This document shows positions 7,000-13,616 of a stretch of DNA of 13,616 nucleotides, piece after piece. The DNA is taken from positions 1 to 13,616 of the forward strand of contig JAEUJR010001123.1 of NCBI GenBank assembly GCA_016793585.1. The letters run 5' to 3'. The notes under the pieces were generated by a model. It was given only the letters and a program-made list of their open reading frames with translations, ran no database searches and was not told the origin of the DNA. A program made the position numbers and the translations under genes. The stretch is from Archangium sp. Its GTDB lineage: Bacteria; Myxococcota; Myxococcia; Myxococcales; Myxococcaceae. The first letter of the stretch is position 1. Every line of letters starts with the position of its first letter.

Positions 7000-8369
7000 C
7001 CCAGCTCCACGAGCGGGCCGTTCGTCCTCGCGCCGCCACCATCGGGCGCGAACGAGGTCAGCGGAACGCCCGCGGCGCTGGCGAGCGAGCAGTAGAAGCT
7101 GGCGACCGAGCGTGACTCGGTGTTCAGCCGCTCCCAGGGCACGTCCCACGCGAAGCTCAGCATTCGCCCGCCGGTTCGCAGGGGAACGTTCTGGCCGGCG
7201 ATCACCACGAAGCGCCAGTTGCTGTTCTCGAGGTTGTGGTGGTCGTGGCCGGAGTCGGAGAAGAGCACCACGATCGTGTCGTCGAGGAGCGGCCGGCCCG
7301 AGAGCCCGGGCGCCTCGAGCGCTCGCAAGAACGTCGCGACCTCGGTCGACAGCCAGTTCCACGCGATGGTGCGGCCCGCGGTGTACTTCTCGGCGCCGTC
7401 GTGACCGTGCTCTCCGACGAAGCCCTGCGCCTCGAACATCGTGCCGACGTGCGGCCCGACGAGCCCGGGGAAGTGGAAGTGCGAGTTGCCGCCGCCGACG
7501 GAGCAGCCGACCACCTTCGTCATGCCGCACTTCAGCGCGGTGGCCGCCAACTCGAGCATGACGGGCACTTCTTTCACGGCGCCACGCTCGGCCGAGGGCG
7601 CTGACGGTGCGAGACACGCGGCGCCGCTGCGGCGGCGATCGAACGCCTCGAGTCCTTCGAGGTAGCCATCGAGCTGTCTCCGCTCGGGGCCTGCGAGCTT
7701 GCTGCGAAGGCGGTTCACGTCGCTCGACACACGCGCCATCACGCGGCGATCGAGCGCGGTCTTCTCTTGATTCGCCGACGCCACCGGGAAGAGCGCTTCG
7801 AACAGACGCGCAGCCTGCACCGGGTGCGAGAGGGGTTGGCCGGCCGCGCGCGCGAACAGCGACTCGTGCATCACCTTGCGTCGATCTTGATCGACGCCGA
7901 AGAGCAGCGAGCGAAACGGTGTCTCGGCGCCGAGGCGATCGGCGAGCACCTGATCGATGGTCTGCCCGGCCGGCGTGTTTCCCAGCGCCGTCTCTCCGTC
8001 GCCGAGGCCTCTGGCTGCGAGCAGGCCGTAGTCACCGCTGTGCTGCATGGCGCCGAGCGAGAGCGTGAGGTTGCGCAGAATGACCGTCTTGTCGCGCCAG
8101 GGAGCGAGCGGGGCGAGGGCAGGGTGATAGTCCCACTCGGTGAACGTGGTCGCCCGCCTGGCGTCGTTCATGCCCATCGGTCGCCGCGACGGCCAGCCGA
8201 GCTGCAGATCGGGCAGCCCACCGCTCATCGAGATGAACACGACGTTCTTCGCCGACGGCGGCGTCTGGCCCCACGCGTTGCGCGACAGCTGGGTCGCGAG
8301 CGGGAGCAGCACTGGCGACGCAGCGCCGAGGCCGAGTGACGAGAGGAATCGTCGGCGCGAGATGGTCAT
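6996..8369 (-). CDS. DUF1552 domain-containing protein, Tat-exported
   Basis: A 457-residue protein with a twin-arginine signal at residues 4-9 (SRRRFL), a hydrophobic stretch to about 29 and likely cleavage near AWG-Q (34-35). This predicts folded export to the periplasm or cell surface. The rest matches the DUF1552 pattern: NVVFISMSGGLP near 42, a LAPLAPWRDK-type segment (86-94), PAGQTIDQVLAD (133-144), a helical middle with RLRSKL and RRQLDGYLEGLEAFDRR (230-246), and His-rich segments SHFHFPG (296-302), GEHGHDG (319-325) and SDSGHDHHN (371-379) that could bind metal. Function is unknown; the family is common in planctomycetes and myxobacteria beside DUF1592 proteins. Its ATG overlaps the stop of the upstream DUF1592 gene (ATGA), with AGGTGA four bases before it. 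Its stop shares CTAG with the convergent ATP-grasp gene. Confidence 0.93.
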   Translation of the reverse strand: MTISRRRFLSSLGLGAASPVLLPLATQLSRNAWGQTPPSAKNVVFISMSGGLPDLQLGWPSRRPMGMNDARRATTFTEWDYHPALAPLAPWRDKTVILRNLTLSLGAMQHSGDYGLLAARGLGDGETALGNTPAGQTIDQVLADRLGAETPFRSLLFGVDQDRRKVMHESLFARAAGQPLSHPVQAARLFEALFPVASANQEKTALDRRVMARVSSDVNRLRSKLAGPERRQLDGYLEGLEAFDRRRSGAACLAPSAPSAERGAVKEVPVMLELAATALKCGMTKVVGCSVGGGNSHFHFPGLVGPHVGTMFEAQGFVGEHGHDGAEKYTAGRTIAWNWLSTEVATFLRALEAPGLSGRPLLDDTIVVLFSDSGHDHHNLENSNWRFVVIAGQNVPLRTGGRMLSFAWDVPWERLNTESRSVASFYCSLASAAGVPLTSFAPDGGGARTNGPLVELG

Positions 8370-9919
8370 GGCGTCACCTGTGTGCGCTGAAGGAAGGCCT
8401 CGGAGGCGAACAGCGCCTCGATGACCGCCAGCGTGTCTTCGCCAGAGTCGTCGTAGAGCCGGGTGAGGCGGTCGAGCTCGCAGCGATCGGTCGCGATGAC
8501 GTCACGCCCGCGCACGAAGCGGAACACCTGCTTCACCCAGCAGGCCTTCACCTGCGGCGACTCGGCGAGGCGCTGCATCAGCTGCTTCACGTCGCCGTAG
8601 GGCCCGTCGACATCGCCGGCGCCCGAGAGCGCTCCAGCTGTCGAGACGACACCGCCGTTGTCCATCGTCTGCGGCCGCCCCACGTGATCCCACGCCTCGA
8701 AGCCCATGCCGAGCGGGTCCATCAACTGGTGGCAGCCCGCGCAGGCGGGATCGGTCGAGTGCTGCTCGATGCGCTGCCGAAAGGTGAGGCCGGGCTTCTT
8801 CTCGATCTGCGGAACGACGCCGCCCGGCAGCATGGGGACTTCGCCGCACAGCAGTCGCTCTCGAACGAACCGACCGCGACGAACGAGGTGGTTGTGGTCG
8901 GGCTCGCTCATCGCGACCAGCCACGAAGGGTGGGTGAGCACCCCTGAGCGAGTCGGGTCTGAGAGGAACACGCCAGCATCGGCCGAGAGGGAGACGTTCC
9001 AGCTCTTCGCCGTCGAGGGCCGCACGTAGACGAGGTCGCTCGTGAGGAGCGCGCGGTGAAGGCCCGAGCGTGCGTGCTCGGTGACGAGGCGCTCCACGAC
9101 CTTCTCGGTGTCGTCGACCAGCTCGCCCGCGCGGTGAAACGGAAAGAGGGCGGTGTCTTTGAACGTCGACCTCGCGTTCTCGTACTGCAGCAACTCGCGC
9201 AGAAAGCGGCGCAGCGCAGGAACGTCGGCCGGGTGTTCGAGCAGTCGGCGCGTCTCGGTGGCGATGGCCTCGGTCGAGGCGAGGGCATCGGCGTCGGCCA
9301 GCGAACGGAGCTGCGCATCGGGCGGGCGCTCCCACAGCGTGAACGAGAGCGCGGCCGCGACCTCTGACGACTTCAACCGGCCATCGACGCCGAGCTCGGA
9401 GCGGAAGAGAAAGTCGGGGCTCATCAGCAGCGGGCGTAACGTCGCGATGACCGCTTGTTTCGGCGCGAGCTCACGTTCGGCCTCGTTCAACGAAGCCGCG
9501 AACGCTCCGAGCTCCTCGTCACTCGGCGTGCGCGACCACAGCGCGGCAAGTGCGGGTGCGTAGACGCGGCGAAGACAGTCGAGCGAGCGAGTGTTGCCAG
9601 CGCAGAGCTGTGGTTGGCGGTTGGTCCACTCCGTCGCGACGAGGTCGGCCGCTGCCCAGACGTCGTCGACCTCGTACTCGCTGATGGTGGCCTGGCCTGC
9701 CCAGGTCGAGAACACGTCGGTGCGTCGAGGCTGGGCAAAAGGCGCTTCGAGCCCGCGCGCGCCCCCATCGGGGAAGAGCTGCGCCACGATGGCGCGGTAC
9801 TCGGTCGCGTTGAGCCGCTTGAGGCGCGTCGGCTCTGCGCACGTGGGGCTGGGCGGTGGAGGCAGGACGATCTCGCCGGTGCACCCGATCAACGTCATGG
9901 CCAGCAGCAGCGCCCTCAT
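8366..9919 (-). CDS. DUF1592-family lipoprotein with one c-type heme motif
   Basis: A 517-residue protein from ATG 9919. This start gives a lipoprotein signal (MRALLLAMTLIGC, lipidated Cys13); a GTG at 9949 would bury it. A Pro-rich spacer follows. The rest follows the DUF1587/1595/1592/1588/1585 order: an RLNATEYR segment near 34-42, a region around 110-175 ending PLLMSPDFLFRSE, a DUF1592-like part (186-310), GVLTHPSWLVAMSEPDHNHLVRRGRFVRERLLCG (327-359), the heme-binding CAGCH at 393-397 with a possible Met ligand in MDPLGMGF, and a C-terminal DUF1585-like part to 512. These look like exported single-heme proteins of unknown electron-transfer or enzymatic role. It is the first gene of the pair with DUF1552. 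Family identity is strong from the motif string; domain boundaries are approximate. Confidence 0.92.
   Translation of the reverse strand: MRALLLAMTLIGCTGEIVLPPPPSPTCAEPTRLKRLNATEYRAIVAQLFPDGGARGLEAPFAQPRRTDVFSTWAGQATISEYEVDDVWAAADLVATEWTNRQPQLCAGNTRSLDCLRRVYAPALAALWSRTPSDEELGAFAASLNEAERELAPKQAVIATLRPLLMSPDFLFRSELGVDGRLKSSEVAAALSFTLWERPPDAQLRSLADADALASTEAIATETRRLLEHPADVPALRRFLRELLQYENARSTFKDTALFPFHRAGELVDDTEKVVERLVTEHARSGLHRALLTSDLVYVRPSTAKSWNVSLSADAGVFLSDPTRSGVLTHPSWLVAMSEPDHNHLVRRGRFVRERLLCGEVPMLPGGVVPQIEKKPGLTFRQRIEQHSTDPACAGCHQLMDPLGMGFEAWDHVGRPQTMDNGGVVSTAGALSGAGDVDGPYGDVKQLMQRLAESPQVKACWVKQVFRFVRGRDVIATDRCELDRLTRLYDDSGEDTLAVIEALFASEAFLQRTQVTP
8374..8379 (-). promoter_or_regulatory. Shine-Dalgarno of the DUF1552 gene
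   Basis: On the minus strand AGGTGA lies four bases before the ATG at 8369, inside the end of the upstream gene. With the ATGA start/stop overlap at 8366-8369 it supports translational coupling and fixes the start. Confidence 0.65.
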
Positions 9920-10018
9920 CTGACGAGAGATGCCTCGAGCCGCCAACACCCTTCCCGAGTTCAGGAATCAGGTGGTTGCGTCGGGAACTGGTCCATCTGG
10001 GCCGTCGTCGAAGCACCC
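9920..10018. promoter_or_regulatory. divergent intergenic region
   Basis: About 99 bases separate the DUF1592 operon (minus) from the small lipoprotein gene (plus) and should hold promoters for both. I see no convincing -35/-10 pair. The only structure noted is a short direct repeat, TCAGGAATCAGG, near 9961-9972. Confidence 0.35.
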
Positions 10019-10480
10019 GTGAAAGGGCTCTTGATGACCGTGTTGGTCAGTTCGTGTGCAGGCGACCGGGCGACCCTTCGCGACGAGCTGCTGGCCGTTC
10101 ACAACGACGTCGAGCTCGGAGAAGGCTGCGTTCCCTGGTGGGAGCTGAAGCGCCTCGAGCTGCTCGAGTGCGACGCCGTTCCGCAGTTGGTCGCCCTGCT
10201 GACCGACAAGGCCGAGGTGAAGAACTACCGGCACCATTTCAACGGCCGCGCCACCGTCGGCGCGATGGCGTTCTTCGCCCTGGGCGAGATGGACGAGGGG
10301 CTCTGGGAAGACGTCGCCTACGCCGACCAGCCGAGCGATGGCGTGCTCGGGTTTCTCGCGAAGATGTGGGAGTCGCCCGAGCCGATTCGCGACGCTGTCG
10401 TCCGGCGTGGTGTGAAGTGCCCTGCCGGTGGCATCAAGGCGCGCGCGTTCGACAAGATGTGTCCCGAGCCCGCTCGTTGA
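10019..10480 (+). CDS. small putative lipoprotein, unknown function
   Basis: I do not recognise this 153-residue protein. From GTG 10019 it begins with Lys2, a short hydrophobic run and VSSC, a plausible lipobox with Cys13, giving a membrane-anchored lipoprotein. The alternative ATG at 10034 has a better ribosome site (AAAGGG, spacer six) but would leave only a stub in front of the cysteine, so start and localisation are uncertain. The mature part is helical and acidic, with Trp-Trp at about 42-43, further Cys at about 40, 52, 135 and 148, and an Ala/Gly-rich middle (about 87-98). An all-helical, HEAT-like fold is possible, but I see no repeat clear enough to claim it. It is divergent from the DUF1592 operon and ends 22 bases before the trans-sulfuration gene. 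Confidence 0.7.
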   Translation: MKGLLMTVLVSSCAGDRATLRDELLAVHNDVELGEGCVPWWELKRLELLECDAVPQLVALLTDKAEVKNYRHHFNGRATVGAMAFFALGEMDEGLWEDVAYADQPSDGVLGFLAKMWESPEPIRDAVVRRGVKCPAGGIKARAFDKMCPEPAR

Positions 10481-10502
10481 CGGTTCGCGCTAAGTCGCGG
10501 CC

Positions 10503-11645
10503 ATGCGCTTCGACACGCTCGCCATTCACGCAGGCCAGGAGCCCGACCCCACCACCGGCGCGATCATGACGCCGGTCTATTTCACCTCGACCTACGTTCA
10601 GGCGGGGCCGGGAGAGCACAAGGGCTACGAGTATTCCCGCACGCGCAACCCGACCCGCACGGCGCTCGAGGCCTGCCTCGCGGCCCTCGAAGGCGCGAAG
10701 TTCGGCTTCGCCTTCGCCTCGGGTCTCGCCGCGACGGATTGCCTCATGCATCTGCTCGAGACCGGCGATCACGTCATCGTCAGCGACGACGTCTATGGCG
10801 GCACCTTTCGGCAGTTCGACAAGGTCTTCAAGCGCATGGGCCTGACGTTCTCGTTCGTCGACATGACGAAGCCCGAGAACATCGAAGCGGCGATCACGCC
10901 GAAGACGAAGCTCGTGTGGGTCGAGACGCCGACGAACCCGATGCTGAAGCTGATCGATCTCGCCCGCGCCGCCGAGATCGCGAAGAAGCACGGCCTCGTC
11001 AGCGTCTGCGACAACACCTTCATGACGCCGTACTTCCAGCGCCCGCTCGAGTTCGGCTTCGACATCGTCACGCACTCGACGACGAAGTTCTTGAACGGCC
11101 ACAGCGACGTCATCGGCGGCTTCTCGTGCACGAACGATCAAGGCCTCGCCCAGCGCATCGGCTTTCACCAGAACGCGGTCGGTGGCGTGCCCGGCCCGAT
11201 GGATGCGTTCCTCGTCTTGCGCGGCGTGAAGACGCTCCACCTGCGCATGGAGCGCCACCAGCAGAACGCCTTCAAGGTCTCTGAGTGGCTCGCGAAGCAC
11301 CCGATCGTGAACACCGTCACCTACCCGGGCCTCACCTCGCACCCGCACCACGAGCTCGCGAAGCGTCAGATGAAGGGCTTCGGCGGCATGATGACGTTCG
11401 ACATGAAGGGCGGCCTCGAGAACGCGCGCCGGTTCTTGAAGACGGTGAAGATCTTCGCGCTCGCCGAGTCGCTCGGTGGCGTCGAGTCGCTCATCGAGCA
11501 CCCCGCGATCATGACGCACGCTTCGATTCCGAAAGACACCCGCGAACGGCTCGGCATCACCGATGGGCTCATTCGCCTCTCGGTGGGGGTCGAAGACGCG
11601 CAAGACCTGATCGACGATCTCGACCGGGCCTTCAAGGCGGTGTGA
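10503..11645 (+). CDS. PLP-dependent trans-sulfuration enzyme (cystathionine gamma-synthase/lyase family)
   Basis: A 380-residue, full-length member of the Cys/Met metabolism PLP-dependent family (fold type I). The Schiff-base lysine is K195 in HSTTKFLNGH. D170 in SVCDNTF pairs with the pyridine nitrogen. YEYSRTRNPT (42-51) supplies the Tyr/Arg that contact the phosphate of the neighbouring subunit, ASGLAA (72-77) binds the phosphate, and SLGGVESL with HPAIMTHASIP lies in the C-terminal substrate region. Members act in methionine or cysteine synthesis: gamma-synthase joins cysteine to an activated homoserine; gamma-lyase or beta-lyase cleaves cystathionine. Both sets of motifs overlap here and the sequence alone does not decide; bacterial MetB or MccB-like are both possible. 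Cytoplasmic homotetramer expected. ATG 10503 starts the homology; no clear ribosome site is seen. No other sulfur gene is adjacent. Confidence 0.94.
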   Translation: MRFDTLAIHAGQEPDPTTGAIMTPVYFTSTYVQAGPGEHKGYEYSRTRNPTRTALEACLAALEGAKFGFAFASGLAATDCLMHLLETGDHVIVSDDVYGGTFRQFDKVFKRMGLTFSFVDMTKPENIEAAITPKTKLVWVETPTNPMLKLIDLARAAEIAKKHGLVSVCDNTFMTPYFQRPLEFGFDIVTHSTTKFLNGHSDVIGGFSCTNDQGLAQRIGFHQNAVGGVPGPMDAFLVLRGVKTLHLRMERHQQNAFKVSEWLAKHPIVNTVTYPGLTSHPHHELAKRQMKGFGGMMTFDMKGGLENARRFLKTVKIFALAESLGGVESLIEHPAIMTHASIPKDTRERLGITDGLIRLSVGVEDAQDLIDDLDRAFKAV

Positions 11646-11676
11646 CTCGGGCCCCGGTGCGCTAGAAACCCTCCCC

Positions 11677-13616
11677 GTGACGTCACTCGTCGTTCTCAGC
11701 CTGCTGGCCGGAGTTCCGCTGCCTCAAGAGTGCGAACCCCCGCCGCTTCATGACGTCGCGCCGCTCAAGACGTTCGCTCAGAAGAGCGGCACCTTGTCGG
11801 TCGGCCTCGATTCGGTCGCGACGTGGTGCTTCGACTCCGGCGGCGCGTGGACGGCGGGGCAGCGCGCCGAAGGGAAGAAGCCAAAGGCGATCGACCCGAA
11901 CGGAGCCCCCGTCGGTGACTGTGCGCGCGCGCTCGCCTCATGCGACGAAGCGAAGGCGGCGTTGACCGACGACCTCACGAAGGCGCTCACCGACTCGCTC
12001 GCCGATCTCGATCGCCCGTACCGCGGCCAGAAGTACCCGCCGAAGCGCAGCGGCCTCAACGAGCGGCCGAACACCGCGGTGAACTGCAAGGAGCGCTCGC
12101 GCCCCGACCTCTTCGCGCAGGCCCAGTCGCGTATGGATCTCGCGCGCCTCGCGTCGACGGTTCAGAACGAATACGCGAACTACAAGACGTGGCTGTTCGC
12201 GCGCGGGCTCGAGTGCGCGCAGCAGGTGCGCAGCGGCAAGGTCGACACCACGCGCGTCTCGATGTCGCTCGATGCGCCGGGCTCGGGTGGTGGAGCGGCT
12301 GCTGTTGCTGGTGGCCCTGCGGTTGCTGCGAAGGGCAGTGGAGGTGGAACTGCCGTCGTCGGCGCTGCCACGACACCCGGCAAGACGGCGGCCCTGGTCG
12401 TCGCAAGCTCCGCGGTCGCCTCGGGTGGAGGAAGTGCCGGCGGCGGGACGACCACGACGACCGCCACTGCGAATCCGACGGGCACGACGGTGACAGGCAA
12501 GACGAACGTCACGACCCCCGGGGCCACGACGAGCGCGACGACGAACTCCACGACTACGCCGCCGAATGGCTCGGCGGTGACGACTCCGACCACGACGGCG
12601 CCGAACGGCACCACCGTCGCGACCACGAACGGCACGTCCGTGACCACGCCTGCGGGGCCGGGCAAGACGACGCCCAACGGAACCACCGTCACCACCACGA
12701 CGGGAACCACCGTCGCGAACGCCGCTGGCACGACGGTGACCACGGCGAACGGCACCGTGACGACTCCGGCGGGCACGGTCACCACCACGACGGGAACCAC
12801 CGTCGCGAACGCCGCTGGCACCACGGTGACCACGCCGAACGGCACCACCGTGACGACTCCGGCGGGCACGACGGTCACCACGCCGGGTGGAACGACCACC
12901 ATCACCCCGAGCAGCACGACGACCACTGCGAACGGCTCCGCGAATCCACCGACGGGAGCGTTGGTCGGCAACACGACCGCGCCCGCTGCGACCGGAACCG
13001 CCACCGAGAACATGCTCGAGACCTGGCGAGGCCTCGCGAACCAGCGCGCGAAGATGGAGCTCGATCGCGACTACACCCTCGGCTTCCTCGCCTCGCGCGA
13101 GCTGCGTGACTGCCGTTGCCAGCGCTCGAGCCCGGCCGGCATCGTCAGCCGGCTCGAGTCGCAAGAGAGCGTCGCGCAGCTCGAGGCCGATCATTCCCGC
13201 GCCGTCGCCTGTGAGCGGTGTCTGCAGACCGCGTTCGCCGCCTGGCGCAGCCGCATCTCGAAGCAGTGCTCGTTGATGAACGAGCTGAGCCAGTACGAGC
13301 TCGAGGTGCTTCAGCGCTCCGATGACGGCAACGGGCTGCCGCCGCGCTGCTGGCAGGACGTGGTGTCGAAGCGTGGCCTCGATGGCGGCGTGCTGCTGGC
13401 GGTGACGCCGAATACGGCGAAACCGCCTCCGACGACGACGACGGTCACGATTCCGATGGTGAGCCCCGATGCGGGCAGCAAGCTCGCGACGGTGACGCAG
13501 CCGACGGGTGTGCCCCGCTTCGAGCCGACCAGCCCGCTGGCCGATGGCTTCTTCCGCCCGAGCGAGCCCGCGCCGATGCCGTTGCGTGAAGACGGCCGCC
13601 TCTACGTTCGCGTCTT
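11677..13616 (+). CDS. exported Thr/Gly-rich low-complexity protein with Cys-rich helical domain (3' end outside window)
   Basis: From GTG 11677 the frame stays open for 646 codons to the window edge, with G/C-rich third positions throughout. The GTG start follows the preceding gene by 31 bases and yields a hydrophobic N-terminus (MTSLVVLSLLAGVPLP) resembling a signal peptide but lacking a clear basic residue. Residues 17-199 are a charged domain with several cysteines. Residues 200-445 are almost pure Gly/Ala then Thr/Val/Asn/Pro, with repeating GTTVTTP and NGTTV blocks. Residues 446-575 are helical and charged, with CRC (C479, C481) and CERC (C512, C515), then another Pro/Thr stretch from about 575. 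I recognise no family. It suggests a surface or secreted protein whose flexible Thr-rich stalk separates two disulfide-stabilised domains. Other long frames here (minus strand 13013-12180, plus 11940-13109) are shadows of the repeats. Confidence 0.82.
   Translation, partial: MTSLVVLSLLAGVPLPQECEPPPLHDVAPLKTFAQKSGTLSVGLDSVATWCFDSGGAWTAGQRAEGKKPKAIDPNGAPVGDCARALASCDEAKAALTDDLTKALTDSLADLDRPYRGQKYPPKRSGLNERPNTAVNCKERSRPDLFAQAQSRMDLARLASTVQNEYANYKTWLFARGLECAQQVRSGKVDTTRVSMSLDAPGSGGGAAAVAGGPAVAAKGSGGGTAVVGAATTPGKTAALVVASSAVASGGGSAGGGTTTTTATANPTGTTVTGKTNVTTPGATTSATTNSTTTPPNGSAVTTPTTTAPNGTTVATTNGTSVTTPAGPGKTTPNGTTVTTTTGTTVANAAGTTVTTANGTVTTPAGTVTTTTGTTVANAAGTTVTTPNGTTVTTPAGTTVTTPGGTTTITPSSTTTTANGSANPPTGALVGNTTAPAATGTATENMLETWRGLANQRAKMELDRDYTLGFLASRELRDCRCQRSSPAGIVSRLESQESVAQLEADHSRAVACERCLQTAFAAWRSRISKQCSLMNELSQYELEVLQRSDDGNGLPPRCWQDVVSKRGLDGGVLLAVTPNTAKPPPTTTTVTIPMVSPDAGSKLATVTQPTGVPRFEPTSPLADGFFRPSEPAPMPLREDGRLYVRV
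12688..12870 (+). repeat. 90-base tandem duplication in the Thr-rich stalk
   Basis: Bases 12688-12777 and 12778-12870 are two head-to-tail copies. The first 44 bases are identical; over 90 aligned bases there are two substitutions (12732/12822, silent; 12745/12835, Ala to Pro) plus one extra ACC codon in copy two. The reading frame is kept. The near-identity at DNA level points to a recent duplication or ongoing homogenisation. Degenerate relatives of the unit (GTTV, NGT blocks) extend over about 12430-12940. Confidence 0.9.

Noticed and set aside
4810..7617. A 935-codon open frame on the minus strand across the ATP-grasp gene
   Set aside because: It is a GC-driven shadow: Arg/Ala/His-rich with no domain, opposite two well-defined ATP-grasp modules and running into DUF1552 in another frame.
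9455..10018. Upstream extension of the small lipoprotein frame
   Set aside because: It runs antisense through the DUF1592 gene and would bury the lipobox; composition is Arg-rich shadow-like.
11646..11676. GGGCCC palindrome after the trans-sulfuration gene as a terminator
   Set aside because: The stem is only a few bases long and no T-run follows.
12430..12940. Repeat array considered as CRISPR
   Set aside because: Units are contiguous, in-frame, codon-periodic and lack unique spacers.
12180..13013. Minus-strand frame with Val/Pro repeats (VVTVVP-like) that looks like a hydrophobic repeat protein
   Set aside because: The repeats are the reverse complement of the Thr-rich repeats; it has no credible start signal or flanking domain, while the plus frame continues into ordinary protein on both sides.
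11940..13109. Plus-strand Asp/His-rich frame suggestive of a metal-binding protein
   Set aside because: It is the +1-type shadow of Thr/Gly codons and has no signal peptide or domain; composition simply follows the ACC/ACG/GGC repeats.

Overview
The window is high-GC, densely packed bacterial DNA. Codons end mostly in G or C, and many genes overlap or sit a few bases apart. A DUF1592/DUF1552 pair (single CxxCH lipoprotein plus Tat-exported partner), many secreted or lipoprotein-type products and this base composition point to a myxobacterium (Myxococcota). That assignment is inference; there is no rRNA or marker gene here to prove it. I see no tRNA, rRNA, CRISPR array, insertion sequence or phage gene, and no convincing rho-independent terminator.

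Layout. 1-1587 (+) is the 3' part of a von Willebrand factor A protein, followed 11 bases later by a short coiled-coil protein resembling PspA/IM30 (1599-2162). A gamma-class carbonic anhydrase runs the other way (2659-2153) and overlaps it tail to tail by 10 bases. Only about 39 bases separate the carbonic anhydrase from a divergent four-gene cluster on the + strand (2699-6999): a secretory-signal, proline-rich, polytopic membrane protein; a small DUF4177-like protein; an RDD-family membrane protein; and a 696-residue protein made of two consecutive D-Ala-D-Ala-ligase-like ATP-grasp modules. These genes overlap or are spaced by 4-5 bases and look like one operon.

From 9919 down to 6996 on the - strand lies a two-gene operon: a DUF1592-type lipoprotein with one c-type heme motif, then a Tat-signal DUF1552 protein, coupled by an ATGA overlap. 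Its last gene meets the ATP-grasp gene at a shared CTAG. Divergent from it are an unrecognised small probable lipoprotein (10019-10480), a PLP-dependent trans-sulfuration enzyme of the cystathionine gamma-synthase/lyase family (10503-11645), and an exported Thr/Gly-rich protein (11677 to the window end) that stays open for 646 codons and carries a nearly perfect 90-base tandem duplication.

The most unusual items are the tandem ATP-grasp fusion in its membrane-protein operon and the exported Thr-rich repeat protein. The other genes are recognisable families in fairly ordinary arrangements.
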